Shown piece after piece: positions 1 through 5,574 of a stretch of 5,916 nt of DNA. Each line of letters begins with the position of its first letter. The stretch's first letter is position 1. The notes under the pieces are model-generated. The model made no database searches and was not told the origin of the DNA. It worked only from the letters and a program-made list of their open reading frames with translations. Source of the stretch: Pseudomonadales bacterium. Its GTDB lineage: Bacteria > Pseudomonadota > Gammaproteobacteria > Pseudomonadales > Azotimanducaceae. The position numbers and the translations under genes are program-made. The stretch is from assembly GCA_028822125.1 (NCBI GenBank), contig JAPKEK010000170.1, forward strand, positions 1 through 5,916, read 5' to 3'.

Positions 1-52
1 GTATTTGTTCTGGGTATTTGTTCTGGGTATTTGTTCTGGGTATTTGTTCTGG
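1..52. repeat. 13-bp tandem repeat, four perfect copies
   Basis: Four identical head-to-tail copies of GTATTTGTTCTGG fill the first 52 bases. The array is cut by the left edge, so the true copy number may be higher. It ends 17 bases before the nrdR start and just before its likely ribosome binding site, so it lies in the leader or promoter region of the operon. The unit is not a multiple of three, and nothing suggests that it is translated. It could be a variable-number tandem repeat created by replication slippage. Any effect on transcription is inference. Confidence 0.95.
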
Positions 53-57
53 GTAAG

Positions 58-63
58 AAAGGG
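58..63 (+). promoter_or_regulatory. likely ribosome binding site of nrdR
   Basis: AAAGGG lies six bases before the ATG at 70. It is a moderate Shine-Dalgarno match and supports that ATG over a TTG at 31 inside the tandem repeat. Confidence 0.5.
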
Positions 64-69
64 TTACAG

Positions 70-567
70 ATGTATTGTCCATTTTGTGGTCACAGTGAAA
101 CCAAAGTAACGGATAGTCGCCTGGTTGCGGAAGGTAACCAGGTTCGACGCCGCAGAGAATGTCTAGCTTGCGGTGAACGCTTCACATCCTATGAAACGGC
201 TGAATTGCTGATGCCCCGAGTAATTAAGAGCAACGGCAATCGGGAACCGTTTAATGAGGAGAAGCTACGCTTAGGATTGATGCGAGCCCTGGAGAAACGG
301 CCGGTGAGTCTTGAAGGGGTAGAGTCCGTTATAACCCGAATCAAGCGGGCATTGCGTGCCACAGGAGAACCGGAGATGAAGAGCCTGGAGCTGGGTGAAC
401 TGGTGATGGCAGAATTACGTGAGCTTGACGAGGTTGCCTATGTCAGATTTGCCTCGGTTTATCGAAGTTTCCAGGATATTCACGAGTTTAAAAAGGAAAT
501 TGATTCAATGGGAGAAAAAGACAGGCAACTTCCCCATGAAGGTGGCTTGGATACCAGCAATGAATGA
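70..567 (+). CDS. nrdR: transcriptional repressor NrdR
   Basis: NrdR represses ribonucleotide reductase operons by binding NrdR boxes, and it senses ATP/dATP through an ATP-cone. The 165-residue product starts with the family's hallmark MYCPFCG. An N-terminal zinc ribbon uses Cys3, Cys6, Cys31 and Cys34, with the basic run VRRRRE at 25-30 between the pairs. An ATP-cone follows at about residues 49-139, including SNGNREPFNEEKLRLGL and RFASVYRSFQDI. The ATG at 70 is chosen because the zinc ribbon begins at residue 1 in this family; an in-frame TTG at 31 would add 13 residues encoded by repeat DNA. The protein is about 16 residues longer than E. coli NrdR (149). The extra C-terminal tail (about 150-165) is polar, and its end overlaps the start of ribD by 8 bp. 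No NrdR box is visible in the short upstream stretch. Confidence 0.97.
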   Translation: MYCPFCGHSETKVTDSRLVAEGNQVRRRRECLACGERFTSYETAELLMPRVIKSNGNREPFNEEKLRLGLMRALEKRPVSLEGVESVITRIKRALRATGEPEMKSLELGELVMAELRELDEVAYVRFASVYRSFQDIHEFKKEIDSMGEKDRQLPHEGGLDTSNE

Positions 568-1645
568 TCAGTATTTTCTGGCCCAGGCCTTTACTTTAGC
601 ACGTCGTGGTATTTACACCTCTGACCCCAACCCCCGGGTGGGTTGCGTGATTGTCCGCGATGGACAGATTATTGGCGAGGGTTTTCATCAATCCGCTGGA
701 CAAGATCACGCTGAGGTGGTTGCTATTGATAAGGCTGACGGTGATGTAAAAGGTGCCACGGTTTACACAACGCTGGAACCCTGTAGTTATTTTGGCCGCA
801 CGCCCGCTTGCGCCAAAATGCTGGTTGAGAAAGGCATTAAGAGAGTGGTATCGGCAGACTATGATCCCCACCCGTTAAATGCAGGGCAAGGATACGCTAT
901 TTTAGAAGCGGCAGGTGTAAAGGTTGTGCGCCAGGCAAACCCTGAAAGCGCCCTGCAGTTGAATCCAGGGCATTACAAAAACCACCAGCAGGGTTTGCCT
1001 TTCGTCAGGCTCAAAATGGCCTGCACGCTGGATGGCCACACAGCCCTGGCCGATGGCAGCAGTAAGTGGATTACATCTGCCAGCGCTCGCCTTGACGTAC
1101 AGCGTTTGCGGGCTAGAAGTTCGTGTATAGTGACAGGTATTGAAACGATCCTGCAGGATGACCCGGCATTAACGGTTCGTGAGCCGAATATAGACCCTCA
1201 CGGCGGGAACCTTGCCATTAACAGGAAGCGCCCTGTTTATATTCTGGATAGCCGCCTGCGAACACCGATGTCTGCCAGGGTGTTAGCGCATCCGGATGCG
1301 CGAATTGTTTGTGGCCACAAACTGGATCAGGACCAGGCCAGGGTGATAGGTGCCAGTCTGAATGAGGATGGCCGAATCTGCCTGAAGAGTTTTCTGCAGG
1401 AATTGTCTGACCAAGGTGCTCTGGAAGTATTGTTCGAATGCGGCCCTACACTGGGTGGAGCATTAATTGATAGCGGTTTGTGTGATGAATTGATTATATA
1501 TATGGCACCCAAGTTAATGGGGTCCGGTAGACCATTACTTCAGTTGCCAGAAATTGCTAATATGAGCGCGCTGCGAACATTTAGCTTTGATGATGTTCGT
1601 TCGATCGGGTCAGACTTGAGGCTGATCCTGAAACCAGGAAGTTAG
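560..1645 (+). CDS. ribD: bifunctional pyrimidine deaminase/reductase RibD
   Basis: RibD catalyses the deaminase and reductase steps of riboflavin synthesis, converting the pyrimidine product of GTP cyclohydrolase II to the 5-amino-6-ribitylaminouracil phosphate precursor. In the 361-residue protein, the N-terminal cytidine-deaminase-type domain (about 1-145) shows DPNPRVGCVIV, HAE at 50-52 and PCSYFGRTPAC at 74-84. His50, Cys75 and Cys84 are the expected zinc ligands and Glu52 the proton shuttle, at the same numbers as in E. coli RibD. The reductase domain (about 147-358) shows LKMACTLDGHTA, DDPALTVR, ECGPTLGGALI and YMAPKLMG. The ATG at 560 is chosen because it matches the E. coli N terminus. 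In-frame starts at 536 or 419 would lengthen the protein inside nrdR. The only purine-rich site (539-545) is rather far from 560, so translation is probably coupled to nrdR. The usual DPNPxVAG after the deaminase motif reads DPHPLNAG (102-109). Confidence 0.96.
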   Translation: MNDQYFLAQAFTLARRGIYTSDPNPRVGCVIVRDGQIIGEGFHQSAGQDHAEVVAIDKADGDVKGATVYTTLEPCSYFGRTPACAKMLVEKGIKRVVSADYDPHPLNAGQGYAILEAAGVKVVRQANPESALQLNPGHYKNHQQGLPFVRLKMACTLDGHTALADGSSKWITSASARLDVQRLRARSSCIVTGIETILQDDPALTVREPNIDPHGGNLAINRKRPVYILDSRLRTPMSARVLAHPDARIVCGHKLDQDQARVIGASLNEDGRICLKSFLQELSDQGALEVLFECGPTLGGALIDSGLCDELIIYMAPKLMGSGRPLLQLPEIANMSALRTFSFDDVRSIGSDLRLILKPGS

Positions 1646-1660
1646 ATAACGGGTAAGACT

Positions 1661-2128
1661 ATGACCAGATGGATTGAAGGTGATTTTTCTGCATCGACAG
1701 CCAATATTACGATTGTTTTGGCACGATTTAATGAGTTCGTTGTTGATAGTCTGTTGAAGGGTGCGTTAGATACTTTTCAGCGTCATGGGATATCTGAAAA
1801 ACAGATTACGGTGGTAAAGGTGCCAGGGGCTTTTGAATTGCCTTTAGTGGCCCGAATAGCCGCAGAAAAACCAGATTGTGATGCTGTGGTTGCCCTGGGC
1901 GCAGTGATCCGGGGGGCTACACCGCATTTTGATTATGTTTCCGGGCAATGTGCCGGTGGCATAGCGCAAGTGGCTCTGGATTGTAAAAAGCCGGTGATCT
2001 TCGGCGTGCTCACTACCGATACGATCGAACAGGCCATAGAACGGGCTGGTACAAAAGCAGGCAATAAAGGTTCTGATTCGGCTTTGACTGCCATTGAAAT
2101 GATCAGCCTGCTTAGAAAAATGGGATGA
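1661..2128 (+). CDS. ribH: 6,7-dimethyl-8-ribityllumazine synthase
   Basis: This enzyme (RibH; called RibE in E. coli) condenses 5-amino-6-ribitylaminouracil with 3,4-dihydroxy-2-butanone 4-phosphate to form lumazine, the penultimate step of riboflavin synthesis. It usually assembles into pentamers or 60-mer shells in the cytoplasm. The 155-residue length is typical. Visible motifs are ARFNEF (21-26, substrate pocket), VPGAFELP (54-61), GAVIRGATPHFDYV (80-93) with the catalytic His89, and FGVLTT followed by ERAGTKAGNKG (127-137) with the phosphate-binding Arg128. It follows ribD after a 15-base gap with only a weak GGGTAAG upstream, and it overlaps nusB by 4 bp (ATGA). Riboflavin synthase and the dihydroxybutanone-phosphate and GTP cyclohydrolase genes are not between ribD and ribH. 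Confidence 0.97.
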   Translation: MTRWIEGDFSASTANITIVLARFNEFVVDSLLKGALDTFQRHGISEKQITVVKVPGAFELPLVARIAAEKPDCDAVVALGAVIRGATPHFDYVSGQCAGGIAQVALDCKKPVIFGVLTTDTIEQAIERAGTKAGNKGSDSALTAIEMISLLRKMG

Positions 2129-2565
2129 AATCTACACCTTCTGCCCGACATCGTGCCCGACGTCTCGCTCTCCAGGCACTCTACCAGATGCAGTTTACTG
2201 ATGAGCCCGCATCTATTGTGGAACAGCAGTTTCTTGAGGGGAATGACCATAAGAGGGCGGACATTGATTTTTTCCGTGACATTATGGACTCCGTAGGCCG
2301 AGTCAGAGATGATCTCTGGCAACTGGTGGAGCCCCATCTGGATAGGGAATCTGATCAGATTGACCCGGTTGAACGGGCCATACTACTGATAGCTTGTTTT
2401 GAACTGCGCGATCGTCTTGAGATACCGTTTAAGGTCGTTATCTCGGAAGCGATCGAACTGGCTAAATTATTTGGCGCCACAGACAGCTATAAGTACGTTA
2501 ATTCGATTCTTGACGAAGTTGCCAAGATAACCCGCCAGAGTGAACGAGGTAGCGCCGCCAATTAA
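2125..2565 (+). CDS. nusB: transcription antitermination factor NusB
   Basis: NusB binds ribosomal protein S10 (NusE), and the pair recognises boxA RNA to make RNA polymerase resistant to termination, chiefly on rRNA operons. The 146-residue all-helical protein is close to the usual 139-150. The N terminus SARHRARRLALQALYQMQ (6-23) is the Arg-rich family signature for RNA contact. The C-terminal half carries VERAILLIACFEL, IPFKVVISEAIELAKLFGA and KYVNSILDEVAK, matching the E. coli segments VEKAVLRIALYEL, VPYKVAINEAIELAKSFGA and KFVNGVLDKAA. The start ATG overlaps the ribH stop as ATGA with no strong Shine-Dalgarno, so translational coupling is likely. The stop shares one base with the thiL start (TAATG). 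Confidence 0.96.
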   Translation: MKSTPSARHRARRLALQALYQMQFTDEPASIVEQQFLEGNDHKRADIDFFRDIMDSVGRVRDDLWQLVEPHLDRESDQIDPVERAILLIACFELRDRLEIPFKVVISEAIELAKLFGATDSYKYVNSILDEVAKITRQSERGSAAN

Positions 2566-3533
2566 TGGAAGACACTGAATTCGATTTAATCGAGAAGTAT
2601 TTTTCACCCCTGGGGCAGTGGAGTCTGGGTCACACACTGGTCGGCCCGGGTGATGATTGCGCGGTCGTTCAGGTGCCGGATTCCAGGCAGTTATGTATTT
2701 CTACTGACACGCTCATAAATGGTGTCCATTTCCCGGCGGGTGCGACGGGCCAAATGGTTGCACGACGAAGTATTGCGGCTGCCCTCAGTGATCTAGCTGC
2801 TATGGGCGCAACACCTTTTGGTATGACAGGCGCATTGACGCTGGTACAGATTTCGGCACGCTGGCTCGAGGCATTTTCGGCAGAAATCGGAGATCTGATT
2901 AAACAGTGGCAGGTTCCGTTGCTGGGCGGGAATTTAAGCCAGGGCAGTGAATTATCCATTACCTGGACGGTCATGGGATTGGTCAAGCCCGGTGAGTTTC
3001 TGTTACGTTCAGGTGCTCAAGTAGGCGATGATATTTATATCAGTGGTTACCCTGGTCGAGCGGGATATGCCCTGGATTGCCTGTTACAGAGCCGCGAAGT
3101 TGCTGCCAGCCTTGAAAAACATTACAGCCAGCCTACACCTCGATTGGAATTAGGCGAGGCAATCAATGGTCTGGCTCATTCAGCAATCGATGTGTCTGAC
3201 GGTCTGCTGGCGGATTTGCAACACCTGCTGACCGCCAGTGGTGTCGGCGCCCGAATTGATCTGGCTGCTCTGTCAGCAGACGCGCAGTTGGTAGCCGCCT
3301 GCGGGGTAGCAGATAGCGTCAGGTTCGCGTTAACCGCTGGCGATGATTATGAAGTCTGTTTTACAGCAGAGCATGATCAGCGCAAGGCGCTGGAACTTAT
3401 CAGCCGCCAGTTACAGTTGCCCTTGATACGGATTGGCCGGGTTATCGAATCCCAGATGGTCGAATTTGAAAATGTCCCAGGACACCTTGATACAGCTTTA
3501 CTAGCGAAACACGCTGGCTATCGGCACTTTTAA
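2565..3533 (+). CDS. thiL: thiamine-monophosphate kinase ThiL
   Basis: ThiL phosphorylates thiamine monophosphate with ATP to give thiamine diphosphate, the last step of cofactor synthesis, in the cytoplasm. It belongs to the PurM-like fold. The 322-residue length is typical. Metal and nucleotide motifs appear in order: GPGDDCAV (28-34, Asp30/Asp31), STDT (46-49), LSDLAAMG (74-81), AIDVSDGLLADL (207-218) and AGDDYEVCF (258-266). The C-terminal GYRHF corresponds to the family's aromatic ending (GYDHF in E. coli). One oddity: the conserved GGDTTRG-type loop reads GGNLSQG (121-127), so an acidic residue that I expect to contact metal is Asn123. All other motifs are intact, so the enzyme is probably functional. 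It is coupled to nusB and pgpA by TAATG junctions on both sides. Confidence 0.95.
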   Translation: MEDTEFDLIEKYFSPLGQWSLGHTLVGPGDDCAVVQVPDSRQLCISTDTLINGVHFPAGATGQMVARRSIAAALSDLAAMGATPFGMTGALTLVQISARWLEAFSAEIGDLIKQWQVPLLGGNLSQGSELSITWTVMGLVKPGEFLLRSGAQVGDDIYISGYPGRAGYALDCLLQSREVAASLEKHYSQPTPRLELGEAINGLAHSAIDVSDGLLADLQHLLTASGVGARIDLAALSADAQLVAACGVADSVRFALTAGDDYEVCFTAEHDQRKALELISRQLQLPLIRIGRVIESQMVEFENVPGHLDTALLAKHAGYRHF

Positions 3534-4030
3534 TGAAACCGTCAATGAAGGAAGTGCTCACTCAGCCCGATTATCTGCTGGCGTTGGGTTTCGGCTCAGG
3601 ATTGGCCTCCAGAGCCCCGGGCACGATGGGTTCCATGGTCGGCGTGATCTTATTTGCGGTCCTGTCTTTGTTACCTGCACCGCTGTATATCCTGGTGGTG
3701 TTGTCTGCTCTAGCGATAGGCATTCCTCTTTGTTCGCGAGTTGCCAGGCGGCTGGCAGTCAAGGATCCGGCCTGTATCGTCTGGGATGAGATTGTCGGGG
3801 TGTGGATAGCGCTGACCGCCGTACCCTTGAACGGTTGGTGGATTTTGACAGGGTTTGTTCTGTTCAGGCTATTTGACATCTGGAAGCCCTGGCCGGTTCG
3901 ATATGTGGATCAGCATTGGCAGGGTGGCCTGGGTATTATGATGGATGATGTGATTGCCGGGTTGATGGCGCTGATAGTGATACAAACCGGGCTTTGGTTC
4001 TGGCCATGCCCCTGGGGATATTGCCCATAA
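3533..4030 (+). CDS. pgpA: phosphatidylglycerophosphatase A
   Basis: PgpA dephosphorylates phosphatidylglycerol-phosphate to phosphatidylglycerol at the inner membrane. The 165-residue protein closely follows E. coli PgpA. It has GFGSGLASRAPGTMGSM (19-35), IVWDEIVGVWIAL (82-94, acidic active-site motif), FRLFDIWKPWPVR (111-123) and GGLGIMMDDVIAG (131-143, Mg2+-binding acidic pair Asp138/Asp139). Hydrophobic segments at about 34-50, 51-68, 102-115 and 140-157 fit a small integral membrane protein. The ATG at 3533 overlaps the thiL stop (TAATG) without a Shine-Dalgarno. An in-frame ATG at 3545 is an alternative that would drop four residues. This is the last gene of the operon, before a 144-base gap. 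Confidence 0.96.
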   Translation: MKPSMKEVLTQPDYLLALGFGSGLASRAPGTMGSMVGVILFAVLSLLPAPLYILVVLSALAIGIPLCSRVARRLAVKDPACIVWDEIVGVWIALTAVPLNGWWILTGFVLFRLFDIWKPWPVRYVDQHWQGGLGIMMDDVIAGLMALIVIQTGLWFWPCPWGYCP

Positions 4031-4031
4031 T

Positions 4032-4045
4032 TGATTTTTAAATCA
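4032..4045. repeat. short AT-rich palindrome after pgpA
   Basis: TGATTT, two bases, then AAATCA form a perfect inverted repeat two bases after the pgpA stop. It has no GC-rich stem and no following T-tract, so it is not a standard terminator. It could be a protein-binding site or chance. Confidence 0.4.
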
Positions 4046-4095
4046 GCGCCGGTAATCTCAAGCGCGGGCCAGGGCTTTGATAGACAGCCTATTCA

Positions 4096-4118
4096 TCCCA
4101 GACCGGGACAATCTTTTT
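4096..4118 (+). terminator. weak possible terminator downstream of pgpA
   Basis: TCCC and GGGA (4096-4099 and 4105-4108) can pair around a five-base loop, and five T residues follow at 4114-4118. The stem is only 4 bp and the T-run is offset by five bases, so this is a poor intrinsic terminator. Transcription may read through into the downstream oxidoreductase gene. Confidence 0.2.
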
Positions 4119-4160
4119 AAGCAGCTTGCCATAAAGGTACCCGGCAGGGGAAACAGATTA

Positions 4161-4167
4161 AAGGAGG
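4161..4167 (+). promoter_or_regulatory. strong ribosome binding site
   Basis: AAGGAGG is a near-perfect Shine-Dalgarno seven bases before the ATG at 4175. It fixes that start and is much stronger than any site inside the upstream operon. Confidence 0.9.
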
Positions 4168-4174
4168 AAAAGAA

Positions 4175-5410
4175 ATGGGAGCCAGTGATCGTGATTTTGA
4201 TGTAATTGTTTGGGGTGCAACCGGCTTTACCGGGCGGCTGGTGGCTGAATATATAGCACTCACGTATGGGGTTGGCAGGGAATTGAGATGGGCAATTGCA
4301 GGTCGAAGCGCAGATAAGCTTGCCTCGATAGCCAGCATGGTAAGTGAATCACAGACGGAGGATTTGCCTCAACTACTTGCCGATATAAATGACCCGGATT
4401 CAATTGACGAGCTTGTTCAGAAGACCCGGGTAATCTGTACCACGGTTGGCCCCTATGCGATATACGGCTCGGCCATGGTCGAAGCTTGTGTGAAACATGG
4501 CACGCACTGTTGCGATTTAACCGGTGAAACACCCTGGATGCGTAAGATGATTGATCAGTACCAGACAGCAGCAGAGGCATCCGGCGCGAAAATAGTGCAC
4601 ACCTGTGGCTTTGACAGCATCCCGTCGGATATAGGCGTCTATTTTCTGCAGCAATGCATGCGCGAGAGGTATTCAGCACAGGCTGCTGAGATTAAATATC
4701 GAGTCGTATCCAGTGCTGGCGGCGTCAGTGGTGGAACCGTAGCCAGCATGATGAATATGATGGATGAAGCGAAAACTGATAAATCAATTTTTGAAACCCT
4801 GCAGGATCCCTATGCGCTCAACCCGCTGAATCAGCCTCGTGGTCCAGATGGCAATGATCAGATGGGCACGGTATATGATCATGATTTTAGGCAGTGGACA
4901 GGTCCGTTCATGATGGCGGGCATAAATACACGGGTGGTCAGGCGCAGCAATGCATTGTTTAATTATTCCTACGGCAGGGAGTTTCGATATAGCGAAGCAA
5001 TCCTTACGGGAAGTGGACCGGGTGGTTATATCAAAGCGCTACTGGTCGCTTTGGGTACCGGATTAATGGGCTTGCTGGCCGCCTTGGGTCCAACTCGCGC
5101 CTTGTTGAAAAAGATGTTGCCGGCGCCGGGCGAGGGGCCGTCTAAACAAGCCCGAGACACGGGTTACTTTAATATCGAATTGCTTGGTAAGCACGCTTTG
5201 GATGAATCCAAGAATATCCGCATCAGTGTGACCGGTGATAAGGATCCTGGATATGGAGCAACCTCTAAGATGCTGGCAGAATCTGCGGTTTGCCTGGCCA
5301 TGGATAGCCTAACCGAGGGGGGTGGTTTTTTAACACCGGCGTCGGCCATGGGGGATCAGCTGGTTAAGCGCCTGCAGCAGAAAGCTGGCATGGGTTTTCA
5401 TATAATATAG
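4175..5410 (+). CDS. saccharopine dehydrogenase-like oxidoreductase (SCCPDH family)
   Basis: The 411-residue product is a Rossmann-fold NAD(P)-dependent oxidoreductase of the saccharopine dehydrogenase-like group. That group includes human SCCPDH and mycobacterial trans-acting enoyl reductases. The N terminus has DVIVWGATGFTGRLVAEYI (9-27), a GxxGxxG dinucleotide-binding loop, then AIAGRSADKL (40-49). VGPYAIYG (91-98), CCDLTGETPW (112-121) and GFDSIPSDIGV (145-155) are highly typical of this family. A hydrophobic stretch at about 286-306 could associate with membrane or lipid, as suggested for relatives. The C terminus EGGGFLTPASAMG (381-393) resembles the GGVFTPGAAF of human SCCPDH. It is not expected to be a true lysine-pathway saccharopine dehydrogenase, and its substrate cannot be read from the sequence. 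It may be co-transcribed with the pgpA operon or have its own promoter; no clear promoter is seen in the 144-base gap. Confidence 0.88.
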   Translation: MGASDRDFDVIVWGATGFTGRLVAEYIALTYGVGRELRWAIAGRSADKLASIASMVSESQTEDLPQLLADINDPDSIDELVQKTRVICTTVGPYAIYGSAMVEACVKHGTHCCDLTGETPWMRKMIDQYQTAAEASGAKIVHTCGFDSIPSDIGVYFLQQCMRERYSAQAAEIKYRVVSSAGGVSGGTVASMMNMMDEAKTDKSIFETLQDPYALNPLNQPRGPDGNDQMGTVYDHDFRQWTGPFMMAGINTRVVRRSNALFNYSYGREFRYSEAILTGSGPGGYIKALLVALGTGLMGLLAALGPTRALLKKMLPAPGEGPSKQARDTGYFNIELLGKHALDESKNIRISVTGDKDPGYGATSKMLAESAVCLAMDSLTEGGGFLTPASAMGDQLVKRLQQKAGMGFHII

Positions 5411-5423
5411 CGTGGATGCTTGT

Positions 5424-5453
5424 TTGAAATATTCGGTTTTTTAATGGTATAAC
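5424..5453 (+). promoter_or_regulatory. candidate sigma70 promoter for the secreted-protein gene
   Basis: TTGAAA (5424-5429) and TATAAC (5448-5453) each match the -35 and -10 consensus at five of six positions and are separated by 18 bases. Transcription would start near 5460 and give a leader of about 115 bases before the ATG at 5575. The call rests on sequence match alone. Confidence 0.55.
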
Positions 5454-5464
5454 GTTCGACTTTA

Positions 5465-5506
5465 GTTTTTTCCGCATTAAAGTGAGTACTTAGATGTGGA
5501 AAAAGC
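5465..5506 (+). other. long imperfect hairpin in the 5' leader
   Basis: TTTTTCCGCAT (5467-5477) pairs with ATGTGGAAAAA (5494-5504), giving 11 pairs including one G-U. Outer G5465-C5506 and U5466-G5505 can extend it. Inside, AAGT and ACTT (5480-5483 and 5488-5491) form a second short stem closed by a four-base loop. No T-run follows on the + strand, so it is not an intrinsic terminator in that direction. It sits just after the predicted transcription start and about 70 bases before the coding region. That placement suits an mRNA-stabilising structure, a regulatory leader or a protein-binding inverted repeat. Confidence 0.55.
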
Positions 5507-5561
5507 CAGTTGGACTATGAGCAGAGAAATCGAGTAAATTAATCAATCTAATAACTTTTCC

Positions 5562-5569
5562 AGAGGAAG
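5562..5569 (+). promoter_or_regulatory. ribosome binding site of the secreted-protein gene
   Basis: AGAGGAAG lies five bases before the ATG at 5575. It supports that start, which also opens a convincing signal peptide. Confidence 0.65.
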
Positions 5570-5574
5570 CTTTG

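Noticed and set aside
31..69. N-terminal extension of NrdR starting at TTG 31
   Set aside because: The 13 extra residues are encoded largely by the tandem repeat, and the family starts precisely at the MYCPFCG zinc ribbon at 70.
419..559. Longer RibD starting at 419 or 536
   Set aside because: The added residues lie inside nrdR and have no family counterpart. Starting at 560 places the zinc ligands at the same positions as in E. coli RibD.
596..871. Open frames on the minus strand opposite ribD, nusB, thiL, pgpA and the oxidoreductase
   Set aside because: They lie fully opposite well-supported genes, show no recognisable domain, and have the low-complexity look of antisense translations.
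863..886. DPHPLNAG in place of the usual DPNPxVAG in RibD as a sign of lost function
   Set aside because: The Asn position is variable in the family as I recall it, and all zinc and catalytic residues are present.
4031..4058. TTGATT and TAATCT as a promoter between pgpA and the oxidoreductase gene
   Set aside because: The -10 matches only three of six positions, so it is not distinguishable from chance.
5401..5406. Perfect TATAAT at the very end of the oxidoreductase gene as a promoter -10
   Set aside because: There is no recognisable -35 at 16-18 bases upstream and no extended TG motif; the pair at 5424/5448 is a better candidate.
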